Below, in pieces: positions 53,794-62,924 of a stretch of DNA of 64,000 nt (position 1 is the first letter of the stretch; every line of letters starts with the position of its first letter). Made by a program: the position numbers and the translations under genes. This DNA comes from Paenibacillus mesophilus. GTDB lineage: Bacteria; Bacillota; Bacilli; Paenibacillales; NBRC-103111. A model generated the notes under the pieces. That model did no database searches, was not told where the DNA came from, and worked only from the letters and a program-made list of their open reading frames with translations. Location of the stretch: the NCBI RefSeq assembly GCF_005938385.1, contig NZ_VCRA01000011.1:186001-250000 (forward strand). Reading direction: 5' to 3'.

Positions 53794-55209
53794 ATGAACC
53801 TATCACACCAGTTACACCTCAAGGCAAACCCAGTTGGGAGGTCGCCGGTCACCATCGGCTCCCGCATCGAAATGTTTATCGACGATTGGCTGATCGAACG
53901 GATGTGCGGGACTCGGTTGAAGCTGAACCGGCCGGAGCGGAAGGAAGTCGTGCTCGTTCTCGATCAACCGTGGGAAGGTCCCCTGTGCACTTATTTTACA
54001 GTGCTGCAGGACGGGAGCAAAGTCCGCCTGTACTATCGCGGGTACATCCCGCCGGAAGCATCGGACGTGAGCGATGACCAACGGGTCTGTTACACCGAAA
54101 GCGAAGACGGCATTCATTTTGTGCGACCGGAGTTGGGATTATGCGAATTTCAAGGCTCCAGCCACAACAACATCCTGTTCGAGGGGGCGCTCGCCCACAA
54201 TTTCACCCCGTTCCTCGATCGCTCGCCTTGGGCGAAAGCCGACGAAATCTACAAAGGCGTTGGCGGAACGGGTACCGCGGACCCGAGCCAAAACGACGGA
54301 ACGCTGTATGGCTTGACCTCATCAGACGGCATCCGCTGGAAGCAGATGAAAGTCCCGCTGAACATGCCGAGCGGCGGATTCGATTCGCAGAATGTCGTGT
54401 TCTGGGATGCATCAACCGGCATTTATCGCTGCTATAACCGTTACTTCGACAGCGGCAAGTATCGCGCGATCCAGAGCTGCTCATCGGATAATTTCATCGA
54501 TTGGGGCGAGCAGCGGCCGAACCAGTATGCCGAGGACGTACCGATGGAGCAGTTTTATACGAACGCAACAATTCCTTGTCCCGGCGCAGAGCACCTTTAC
54601 TTGGCTTTTCCGAAACGATTCGTTCCGGCACGGAAAAAAATCGCGGAGCATCCGTACGGCGGCGTCAGCGATACCTGCTTCATGACAAGCAGGGACGGCG
54701 TACACTGGAACCGCACGTTTATGGAAGCTTGGCTTCGGCCAGGAAGAGACGATCGCAACTGGACCGAAAGAAGCAATATGGTAGCATACGGATGCATCGA
54801 GACAAGCCCTGAAGAGTTTTCGTTCTACGTCAGCGAGCATTACAGGTGGGATGACAATCGATTGCGTCGACTGGCTGTGCGCAAGCACGGATTCGCATCC
54901 GTATCGGCCGGGTATGAGCCGGGAGAAATGTTGACCCGCCCCATCGTACTGGAAGGAGATCGGCTGCTGCTGAATTACTCGACTGCCGCTGCCGGATCGA
55001 TCCAGGTGGAAGTGCAGGATGAATTCGGACAACTGATCGAAGGACTGGCGCTGAGCGATATGGAAGCGCTTTACGGAGACAATTTGGCGGAAGCCGTACA
55101 ATGGCGGACGACTGCCGATCTATCCGCTTGGCGGGGGCAAACCGTTCGTTTTCGCTTCGTGCTTCAAGATGCCGATCTGTTCGCCATGCGGATAGCGGGC
55201 GCTTCTTAA
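53794..55209 (+). CDS. Beta-propeller glycoside-hydrolase-like protein (GH32/43/DUF-like)
   Basis: This 471-residue cytoplasmic-looking protein has no signal peptide. It has recurrent propeller blades (YFTVLQDGSKVRLYYRGYIP, CYTESEDGIHFVRPELGLCE, GLTSSDGIRWKQMKVPL, FMTSRDGVHWNRTFMEAW) and a C-terminal beta-sandwich-like tail. The repeated S.DGI.W motifs are typical of five-bladed propeller glycosidases of the GH32/43/68 type and related uncharacterised proteins. FIDDWLIERM near residue 35 is a common N-terminal signature of that uncharacterised group. Catalytic residues cannot be fixed by eye. AAGGGGG precedes the start. It heads the cluster 53794-60983. Confidence 0.78.
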   Translation: MNLSHQLHLKANPVGRSPVTIGSRIEMFIDDWLIERMCGTRLKLNRPERKEVVLVLDQPWEGPLCTYFTVLQDGSKVRLYYRGYIPPEASDVSDDQRVCYTESEDGIHFVRPELGLCEFQGSSHNNILFEGALAHNFTPFLDRSPWAKADEIYKGVGGTGTADPSQNDGTLYGLTSSDGIRWKQMKVPLNMPSGGFDSQNVVFWDASTGIYRCYNRYFDSGKYRAIQSCSSDNFIDWGEQRPNQYAEDVPMEQFYTNATIPCPGAEHLYLAFPKRFVPARKKIAEHPYGGVSDTCFMTSRDGVHWNRTFMEAWLRPGRDDRNWTERSNMVAYGCIETSPEEFSFYVSEHYRWDDNRLRRLAVRKHGFASVSAGYEPGEMLTRPIVLEGDRLLLNYSTAAAGSIQVEVQDEFGQLIEGLALSDMEALYGDNLAEAVQWRTTADLSAWRGQTVRFRFVLQDADLFAMRIAGAS

Positions 55210-55278
55210 GAACTTTGCAAGCGGGACATGCGGAGTGTACTAACGATGTTGGAAACAACAAACTAGGAGGATGTTTCG

Positions 55279-56610
55279 ATGAGGAAATACAGCAGCACAT
55301 TTGCTTCGATCGCGGCGATCGCTTTGCTTTCGGCTTGCGGCGGCGGGGGAAGCAATGCGGAGGGACCCGCGAAGGAAGCCGACAAAACGACGCAGGAACC
55401 GGCGGAAATTATCATCTATACAATGGCCGGCGGTTCGGCAGACGATTTCAACAGAGATTATGGAAACTCTTTTCACAAAAAATTTCCGAATTATACGCTC
55501 AAGTTCATTACGGATATGACGGGAAATAACTATGAAAAGCTCGACAGACTGGCCGCGAACGGAACACATGTCGATCTCGTCTTTGCCACGACCGGGTGGC
55601 TCGAGAAGCAGCTGTTTCAGTACGGCTATGCCTTTGATATGACGGAGCTTGCCAAAAAAAATAAAGTCGATTTGAACCAATTCAATCCTTCGTACAGCGA
55701 CATACTGGGAGGAAAAGCGTTTGGCGGCGGGATATACTATTTTCCGATGCAAGCCAATCTGCCTCTTCTCTACTACAATAAAGCGCTCTTTGATAAATTC
55801 GGCATTTCGTATCCGAAAGACGGGATGAACTGGGACGAGTTTTATGACATGTCCCGCCGAATGACCCGCAATGATGGAGGCGTGCAGTATGCGGGCTATA
55901 TTCCGTCGACAAATTACTTGTTCCGCGGAAATCCCGTTTCGATACCGATATTGAAGCCAGGCACTACAACGCCTACGATCAATAGCGACGATAGATGGAA
56001 GCTGTTTTTCCAAAAGTTGATTGCCGACGCCGCCAATTCGGTCGATCCGGGCTACTACAAGGGACGCAACGATTTTAACGAGTTTTTCCAGGGCACTAAC
56101 GCTGTAGTCACGATGGTCTCCGGCAACATGATCAGTTCCCGGACGCAGTTGGAGCCTATGAGCTTCGATGTCATTTCTTTGCCGACGTTGAAGGAATATC
56201 CCGGCATCGGTCCGCAGCCGATTACGACAGGGATAGCTGTGACGAAGATGGCTAAAAACAAAGACGCGGCGATGGAAGCGTTGAAGCATATCGTCTCGTA
56301 CGACGTACAGAGCGAGTTGACCAAGCGCGGGATCGTTCCTGTCTTAAAAAGCGTTGATGTGCAGAAGCTCCTGGGTACGGAAAATTATTTTAAAGATAAA
56401 AACTGGAGCGCGGTGTTCTACAACAAGTGGGCGAACTTTACGTATACCGGCGCCATGGCCGTCGATCTGAACGGGATCTACACCAAATACGGCAACGCGG
56501 TGCTGCTTGGCACTTCGGATATTAACACGGCATTGCGCCAGGCCGAGGAGGAAGCTTTGAAAAAAGTCGAGGAACTTAAAACATTGATCGTGACGCCCAA
56601 CGTATATTAG
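55279..56610 (+). CDS. ABC transporter extracellular solute-binding lipoprotein (sugar type)
   Basis: This 443-residue lipoprotein has signal peptide MRKYSSTFASIAAIALLSAC and lipobox LSAC. Binding-protein features are FPMQANLPLLYYNKALFDKF, YPKDGMNWDEFYDMSRRMTR and the terminal DINTALRQAEEEALKKVEEL. It is the third member of the paralogous set with 7944 and 30247 and, like them, lacks a neighbouring permease. GGAGG lies upstream. It is cotranscribed with the propeller protein and the fusion enzyme. Confidence 0.92.
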   Translation: MRKYSSTFASIAAIALLSACGGGGSNAEGPAKEADKTTQEPAEIIIYTMAGGSADDFNRDYGNSFHKKFPNYTLKFITDMTGNNYEKLDRLAANGTHVDLVFATTGWLEKQLFQYGYAFDMTELAKKNKVDLNQFNPSYSDILGGKAFGGGIYYFPMQANLPLLYYNKALFDKFGISYPKDGMNWDEFYDMSRRMTRNDGGVQYAGYIPSTNYLFRGNPVSIPILKPGTTTPTINSDDRWKLFFQKLIADAANSVDPGYYKGRNDFNEFFQGTNAVVTMVSGNMISSRTQLEPMSFDVISLPTLKEYPGIGPQPITTGIAVTKMAKNKDAAMEALKHIVSYDVQSELTKRGIVPVLKSVDVQKLLGTENYFKDKNWSAVFYNKWANFTYTGAMAVDLNGIYTKYGNAVLLGTSDINTALRQAEEEALKKVEELKTLIVTPNVY

Positions 56611-56678
56611 CAGTAGTACGGACAGCCCATCATGATCGTATTTACAGTATTGAAAATCAAGGAGGCTGTAAAAAAGGA

Positions 56679-58994
56679 ATGAACCAGAATTGGACCTTTA
56701 ACGAGTTCGATCAAAAGGCGGCGAATGAACTTCCAACTTGGCTGCCAGGAAAAATATTCGACATCCATGCGCATATTTACCGTCGTGCCGATCTCCATGC
56801 GACCGGACAAAGCTTATGGACGGAAGGCCCGGAGGAAACGGCCATCCGGAGCTGGAGGCAGCATCTATCCGCCTATATGGGGGAACATCGTTTAAAGGGC
56901 GGGCTTTTTTTCCCGGTCCCTATGGTCGGCTCGAACGAGCGCAGGCAAAACGATTATGTGATCGAGCAGTTGGAGCGGGAGCCGTCTAGCAGAGGCTTGA
57001 TCCTCGTGAAGCCGGATGATCCGGAGGAGCAGCTCGTTCCTTATTTCGATCATCCGCAAATTGCCGGAATCAAAATTTACCATTTGTATAGTAGTGAAAA
57101 GCCCACCTGGCAATCATCGATTAAAGGATTTTGTCCGGAACGGATCTGGCAAATCGCCGATGAACGCGGCTTGGTCATTATGCTGCACATGGTGCGGGAT
57201 AAAGCCGTTGCCGATCCGGATAACATAGAGGAAATCCGCGAATTATGCATGCGATATCCCCGCGCCAAGCTCGTGCTTGCCCATGCCGCAAGATGCTTTC
57301 ATGCTCCCAATGCCGAGAAGGGGATCGGCAAGCTGAGAGGATTGGATAACCTATGGTTCGACACATCGGCCATCTGCGAACCGGAAGCGTTTAAGGTCAT
57401 TCTTCAGCAGTTCGGTCCCCGCAGACTGATGTGGGGAAGCGACTTTCCGGTGTCGGAGATGCGCGGCAAAGCGGTTACGGTCGGAGATGGTTTCATTTGG
57501 TTGGAACCGGGGCTGTGCGATTGGGACAAAACGGCCCACTTGGGTCATCCGGTTCTCGTCGGCATCGAATCGCTGCGGGCGCTGCGGTGCGCTGCCGAGG
57601 ATTTCGGATTAAATGAGGAAGATTTGAACGATATCTTTTACAACAACGCGGCCGAGCTTCTCGGGTTGGAGCAACCAGCTGCAGATCGAACGCAGCAGCT
57701 ATACCGACATGCGAAGAAGCGTATACCCGGTGGGGTGCAGTTGCTGAGCAAACGGCCGGAAAATATGGCTCCCGACAAATGGCCGGCCTATTTCCGGGAA
57801 GCGAGAGGCTGTGAAGTATGGGATCTGGACGGAAAGCATTATTACGATATGTCCACGAACGCCGTCGGGTCCTGCCTGCTGGGCTATCGCGACGATGATG
57901 TGACTAAGGCGGTCATACGAAGGGTAAATCTCGGAAGCATGTGCTCGTTGAACGCTCCGGAAGAAGTGGAGCTTTCGGACATGCTCTGTGCCATTCACCC
58001 TTGGGCCGAACAAGTCCGGCTTACGAGGGGCGGCGGGGATTCGTGCGCGGTTGCCGTCCGAATAGCGCGTGCGACTACGGATCGTTCCATCGTAGCCATT
58101 TGCGGGTATCACGGATGGCACGACTGGTATTTGGCAGCTAATTTAGGCGAGAACGACGCTCTACGCGGGCACTTGCTTTCCGGTCTAAATCCGCTCGGCG
58201 TCCCCCGTGAATTACGTGGAACGACGGTTGCCTTCCCCTATAACGATCGAGAGGCATTGCAGCGGATCGTGGACCGTTACGGCAACCGTTTAGCCGCGGT
58301 GATCATGGAGCCGTGCCGGAATGGAGACCCGGAGCCCGGGTTTCTGGAATATGTCCGTTCGACCACGCGAAGCTGCGGGGCACTGCTTATTTTCGACGAG
58401 ATTACGATCGGCTGGAGGCTGCATTACGGAGGAGCGCATCTTAAGCTCGGCGTGACGCCTGATATCGCCGTATTTGCCAAAGCGATGGGCAACGGGCATC
58501 CGATCGGCGCCGTAATCGGTACGGCCGAAGCGATGCAGGGCGTACAGGAATCGTTCATAAGCAGCACGTACTGGACGGAAAGCATCGGTCCCGCTGCGGC
58601 TCTAGCCACTATCCGCAAACTGGGCAGAGTTGACGCCCAGGCGCACGTCACGCGAATCGGTAGTCTGGTCATGGACAGCTGGCGCCGCCACGGAGCTCGT
58701 CACGGGCTGCCCGTTACGACAGAAGGGGCATACCCTTGCCTCGCTCACTTTGGCTTCCTGCATCCGGAGGCGGACAAACTGCGAACTTTGTATACGTCCA
58801 TGATGCTGGATCGCGGTTTCCTGGCCGGAAACTCCATCTACCCGACGCTCGCCCATGACGAGCTTGTCGTCCAGCGATACGATTCAGCGATTGATGAAGT
58901 GTTCGAGGGATTGGCCGACGCTTTGAAGAAAGGGGAGGTGGACGATCGGTTAGATGGAATAGTTGCATTAAGCGGATTTCAAAGACTGATTTAA
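56679..58994 (+). CDS. Amidohydrolase fused to class-III PLP aminotransferase
   Basis: This 771-residue fusion has an amidohydrolase (COG2159-type TIM barrel) at residues about 25-330, with metal ligands in FDIHAHIY (His30, His32), His170 in MLHMVRD, His202 in LAHAAR and Asp255 in GSDFP. Residues about 337-765 are a class-III aminotransferase of the glutamate-1-semialdehyde mutase type, with GYHGWHDWY, LLIFDEITIGWR (Asp573) and PLP lysine Lys601 in VFAKAMGNGHPIG. Both halves keep their catalytic residues. This suggests one enzyme hydrolyses or decarboxylates a compound and the other transaminates or isomerises it. AAGGAGG lies upstream of the ATG, and a Tat beta-helix gene follows 27 bases later. 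Confidence 0.88.
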   Translation: MNQNWTFNEFDQKAANELPTWLPGKIFDIHAHIYRRADLHATGQSLWTEGPEETAIRSWRQHLSAYMGEHRLKGGLFFPVPMVGSNERRQNDYVIEQLEREPSSRGLILVKPDDPEEQLVPYFDHPQIAGIKIYHLYSSEKPTWQSSIKGFCPERIWQIADERGLVIMLHMVRDKAVADPDNIEEIRELCMRYPRAKLVLAHAARCFHAPNAEKGIGKLRGLDNLWFDTSAICEPEAFKVILQQFGPRRLMWGSDFPVSEMRGKAVTVGDGFIWLEPGLCDWDKTAHLGHPVLVGIESLRALRCAAEDFGLNEEDLNDIFYNNAAELLGLEQPAADRTQQLYRHAKKRIPGGVQLLSKRPENMAPDKWPAYFREARGCEVWDLDGKHYYDMSTNAVGSCLLGYRDDDVTKAVIRRVNLGSMCSLNAPEEVELSDMLCAIHPWAEQVRLTRGGGDSCAVAVRIARATTDRSIVAICGYHGWHDWYLAANLGENDALRGHLLSGLNPLGVPRELRGTTVAFPYNDREALQRIVDRYGNRLAAVIMEPCRNGDPEPGFLEYVRSTTRSCGALLIFDEITIGWRLHYGGAHLKLGVTPDIAVFAKAMGNGHPIGAVIGTAEAMQGVQESFISSTYWTESIGPAAALATIRKLGRVDAQAHVTRIGSLVMDSWRRHGARHGLPVTTEGAYPCLAHFGFLHPEADKLRTLYTSMMLDRGFLAGNSIYPTLAHDELVVQRYDSAIDEVFEGLADALKKGEVDDRLDGIVALSGFQRLI

Positions 58995-59021
58995 AAACAT
59001 TGGGAAGTGGAGGATGAACCT

Positions 59022-60983
59022 ATGTTGGAAGAAGGGAAAATGAGCAGACGCCGGTTGCTGGCGTCTCTATCGGCAGCGGGAGCTGTTACTTTGCTGGGAG
59101 CTTCGGCCTTTGCAAGCAGCAATGACCGCCATTCGGTTACAAACTCTGTGTATGGACCGGAAGATACGCCTGTATGTTGTCACGCTACATCGATTGCGGA
59201 ATTGCGGGCGCACGCGAGCCCGGACCCGGCTTGTTTGTACTATGTGATTGATCGCGGAAAAGAAGGGCCGTTTTATTATGACCCTACGGATACCGTGTCG
59301 TTGGACAATACCGGTACTGTAGTCGTCTCGATAAGCGGCGCCCGGTTTAAGCGCATATGCGAGGACGGTTTGAGTGTGACCTGGTTCGGTGCTGTCGGAG
59401 ACGGCGCCACAGATTGTACCGCGGCGTTTCAAGCCGCGATCGATGCCATAGGCGCCACGCCGAGCAGGACAGTGCGCATTCCGGCGGGCGTTTACAGGAT
59501 CACGCAGCAACTCGAACTGAACTGGGATCAAAGCGTTCCCGTCGGCGAGCATCGACAATCGCTTTCGATCCTCGGGACGGGCAAAGAAGCGACGGAAATC
59601 GTCAGTGAAATTACCGGTGGAGGGTATGTTTTCAACCAGGACATGACCGAGCAGCAGGCTGCCAAATACCGTTTCGCTGTGGGGCTGAAGCTTCATGGAT
59701 TCAAAATCAGAGGTACCGGCAGCGACTGCGGTGGAATTCGTTCGATCGGGGCTGTCAATCTCACATTGTCGCATCTTGCGGTTATCGGGATGCAAAGACA
59801 CGGTTTTTATGTGCCGCATCGTGCGGATTTGGAAGCTCCGCTCGGAAATTTCGGGGCTGGTCCAGACGCCTACGCCAATGCGTATGTCTCGATTGAACAC
59901 TGTTTGTTCCAAGCATGCGGCGGTTGGGGGCTCATGATCGAGCCATGGAGCTCGGCTTCCCTCATCGAGCATTGTCAGTTTGCGGATAACGGAACGGGCG
60001 GCCTCCGGTTGGCCAATGCCGTAAACAGAATTTTGCGTTGCAGCATTTCAGTAAACGGCGGCAGCAGCACAGAAGGCGGGATCTTGATCGAATACAACGC
60101 CGATGACGGACAAACGCCGCACTACAACTTGATCGACGGATGCGAAATCGATACCAACTATAATTACGGGGTCTGCCTCCGGGGCGTATTCGCCAATCGG
60201 ATTACGAATTGCCGATTTATCGACAGAGAGAATTCGCTCACCCATCAATACTACGGTTCAGCCGCCATCGTAATTGGCGGACATGCAACCCGCGATACGT
60301 TTGGAAATTTCGTTGATGTCATCAATGTAAGGGTGTCCCAGCATACATCCAGTCCTGCATACACGATTGTCAAGTTCGAAGGTCGAGCATACGAGAACAG
60401 CATAACCGGCATGCGTTACGACCTTGGCACCAACACGAGCGTTGCTTTGGTGGCAAATGTAGGGACGGCCAATCTTCGCAATGTCGTGAAGGATTATGGG
60501 GGCAAAGATTTGTGGGAGGATCGGCCCTTCAGTAAAAACCGGGCGGCGCTCGCCAGATTGAATCCGTCCGAGCCCGCGGCTCCGACTGTCTCAAGCGGTG
60601 TAGAAAAGGATATCATTTTCGGTCTGGAACTGCAGGATTATTTTAATGCTTTTGATCCGGCGACGGGTTCTTTTAGCTGCGGCAATGTCAGCGGTATTTA
60701 TCTGGTCCAAGGGTTTATCCACGTCAATGGGTTAAGCAGTGCCACTCACGTGCAGATTCGGTTAAAGCAGCGGATCGGAAGCGGCTCCTATTCAACGGCA
60801 CAGCAGTTGAATGTGCCGGTGTCGGCGTCCGGGACTTCACCGGTGATGGTGCCGATCCAATTCATTATGAGCGCTCTCCAAAATTATCAGTATAAAATTA
60901 CACTTCAGCATCAAAACACAGGCTCTTTGACCATCGAGAAGGATTCGGGACTAAGCGCCATCAGCTTTGTGAAGATCGGTTGA
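59022..60983 (+). CDS. Tat-exported beta-helix protein, paralogue 3
   Basis: This 653-residue protein has a twin-arginine leader KMSRRRLLASLSAAGAVTLL, then RHSVTNSVYGPEDTPVCC. A module ending VVSISGARFKRICEDG follows, close to that of the protein at 10490, and then VTWFGAVGDGATDCTAAFQA, a pectate-lyase-superfamily opening. The body is a right-handed beta-helix with Asn-rich turns (LIDGCEIDTNYNYGVCL, NRITNCRFIDRENS). The C-terminal about 130 residues form a separate jelly-roll-like domain (FSCGNVSGIYLVQGFIHVNG). The ATG at 59022 has GGAGG eight bases upstream; the GTG at 59007 is not needed. It is probably cotranscribed with the preceding fusion enzyme. Confidence 0.82.
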   Translation: MLEEGKMSRRRLLASLSAAGAVTLLGASAFASSNDRHSVTNSVYGPEDTPVCCHATSIAELRAHASPDPACLYYVIDRGKEGPFYYDPTDTVSLDNTGTVVVSISGARFKRICEDGLSVTWFGAVGDGATDCTAAFQAAIDAIGATPSRTVRIPAGVYRITQQLELNWDQSVPVGEHRQSLSILGTGKEATEIVSEITGGGYVFNQDMTEQQAAKYRFAVGLKLHGFKIRGTGSDCGGIRSIGAVNLTLSHLAVIGMQRHGFYVPHRADLEAPLGNFGAGPDAYANAYVSIEHCLFQACGGWGLMIEPWSSASLIEHCQFADNGTGGLRLANAVNRILRCSISVNGGSSTEGGILIEYNADDGQTPHYNLIDGCEIDTNYNYGVCLRGVFANRITNCRFIDRENSLTHQYYGSAAIVIGGHATRDTFGNFVDVINVRVSQHTSSPAYTIVKFEGRAYENSITGMRYDLGTNTSVALVANVGTANLRNVVKDYGGKDLWEDRPFSKNRAALARLNPSEPAAPTVSSGVEKDIIFGLELQDYFNAFDPATGSFSCGNVSGIYLVQGFIHVNGLSSATHVQIRLKQRIGSGSYSTAQQLNVPVSASGTSPVMVPIQFIMSALQNYQYKITLQHQNTGSLTIEKDSGLSAISFVKIG

Positions 60984-61924
60984 TTGGAAAACGATATCTA
61001 TTCGATTGATTTAAATCAAATAGTGGGGATTTGATGATAGTCTGATTGGCTTTACAAACAAGAGGTCAACTCGTTAATCTCGCAGTTCTGGAACGAGTCG
61101 CGTGGCTGAAAGTAGGACAAACTGTCTGACGTTTGGAGAGAAAACGGGTCTATAATCTGTTTCCATCTACTAGTGACAGCTACGCTGGTTCTGCCCCAAT
61201 TGAGGACGACGTGATGAGACATAAAAAAAGATTGGCTTTACAATCGGAGTTAGGAAAAGGAAAAGCTAGATGCCGTATGGGGGAAGTAAAGCGTGGGATC
61301 GAGCGGGTCATAGGGTGAGTGAAAGGCGGTGACCTCCATCATGCCGGAATATGCAGTTATGTTCGGTAAGAATGAAAAGGCGAAATAACGAAATTCGCTC
61401 AGAAAATCTATGTGAGCTAAAATGGTTTTGATCATCAGATGCTGATGAGGGTTTATGTAGCCTTGAACAGAAGTAAACGTTAGGTGTTTCAGCAAGTATG
61501 ATTTACTGCAAATGAATGGTTATTATACGGGAAATCCTTAGCTCCAGCGACACCATGTAGCTGGAGCAGAATGAAAAGGGGGAGATCAATTGCTGATCTC
61601 TCTTGTTTTTTCCTAAAACAAATAACTTCATAAAATATCAATTTTAATAAGTTAATATGGGGGTATAATGATAGATGGAATAAGGGCTGTAATCCGGAAC
61701 GCGAATAACTTATTTTATGGGCTTTTTTAATCCCGTTCATTGATCTTAACCGGAATATTACTGTTGACGGGGGCGGTCATCGGGTTGCTGGCCGCTTCCG
61801 TGGCTCATCTCATGAACGATCGGCTCTTATTTGTTCATGTTCCATTCTTTCTTGTGGTAATATGAGGTTGTTCATAGAGCAGTGTCACAATTCTATGACC
61901 GATTTCACCAAAGGTGGAAAGTGA
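60984..61924. other. Long gap with hairpins and a hydrophobic ORF fragment
   Basis: No intact gene is seen. A terminator is clear: GAGATCA (61582-61588) with TGATCTC (61594-61600), followed by TCTTGTTTTTT. A GCTCCAGC/GCTGGAGC stem lies at 61541-61567. From TTG 61740 to TGA 61865 a 41-codon frame reads ILTGILLLTGAVIGLLAASV then HLMNDRLL, like transmembrane helices of a lost membrane protein. Confidence 0.5.
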
Positions 61925-62767
61925 ATGAGCCAAACTTACTCTTTGATCGATGTATTCAGTTATCGGAATGAAAGCTTCCTGTCCTCTTTTTTTCATACCC
62001 ATTCCGAATATGAAATCTTATATGTACACGCTGGTCAATGTCGTTACTTGTTAGGGGAAACCATTCTTGATCTGGCGGCTGGCGATATGATCGTGATGAA
62101 CGGGATCAGCTCCCACGGACCTTTAATGGACAGGCAAATGAAATGTGTCCGCACGATGGTTCGCTTTGACGAAACGGTTTTGAAGCCTCATTTAAACCAA
62201 CCTGGACTTGTGGATTTGCTAAAACCTTTCCGGGATTTGCTTCATTACCGATGCCGATTGTCGGATCGGACCCAAAATGAAGTGGAAATGGTCTTTTCGC
62301 AAATGCACCGCTATTATAACCGACCAACCACTATCGAATTCAACCGGCTAAGGGCCTCGTTCATCGATCTGCTGCTTATTATTTATGAGCATAGCGAAGA
62401 ACTGATGCGACAAAGAATCGCTGTTCCGGTAGAGAAGGAGCAGGTCGTCCGGAAGCTGCTGAATTACATCGAGCTCCATTACGCCAACGACCTGACACTT
62501 GACGAGCTGTCGGCCTATGTTCATTTAAGTAAGTATTACATGGTGAAGCTATTCAAGGAATTGACCGGTACAACTGTCTTTGAGCATTTGAATAAACGCA
62601 GAATCAATCAGGCGAAGCTGCTGTTCCTGGTCGACTACAAAATGTCGGTTACGGATGCTTGCTATGAGGTCGGCTTCAAACAGCCCACTCATTTCTCTCG
62701 CAATTTCAAGAAGATGGTCGGAATGACTCCCGAGCAGTTCAAGAAGTTGTGCCAAGAGCGCAACTAG
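61925..62767 (+). CDS. AraC family transcriptional regulator
   Basis: This 280-residue protein has an N-terminal cupin-like domain (FFHTHSEYEILYVHAGQCRY, LDLAAGDMIVMNGISSHGP) and a C-terminal HTH pair from about residue 180 (LTLDELSAYVHLSKYYMVKL; VTDACYEVGFKQPTHFSRNF, then GMTPEQFKKL). It reads towards the Tat beta-helix gene at 62925, 157 bases downstream, which it may regulate. GGTGG lies eight bases before the ATG. Confidence 0.93.
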   Translation: MSQTYSLIDVFSYRNESFLSSFFHTHSEYEILYVHAGQCRYLLGETILDLAAGDMIVMNGISSHGPLMDRQMKCVRTMVRFDETVLKPHLNQPGLVDLLKPFRDLLHYRCRLSDRTQNEVEMVFSQMHRYYNRPTTIEFNRLRASFIDLLLIIYEHSEELMRQRIAVPVEKEQVVRKLLNYIELHYANDLTLDELSAYVHLSKYYMVKLFKELTGTTVFEHLNKRRINQAKLLFLVDYKMSVTDACYEVGFKQPTHFSRNFKKMVGMTPEQFKKLCQERN

Positions 62768-62924
62768 AGATATATAAGGCGATTTTATCACCAAGCAACG
62801 ATGTGAGAACAAGCAGCGGCTTATGCTATCTTTATATTCGGAAGCGCTTACCAAACAATAAATTCGGTAAACAGTCGCGGTGGTCATCGTGGTCTACTAC
62901 CGGATTGGCAAAGGGGGAACGCGT

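Noticed and set aside
62840..62854. cre-like GGAAGCGCTTACC before the last beta-helix gene
   Set aside because: It matches the consensus at only about 11 of 14 positions, too weak to list as a feature.
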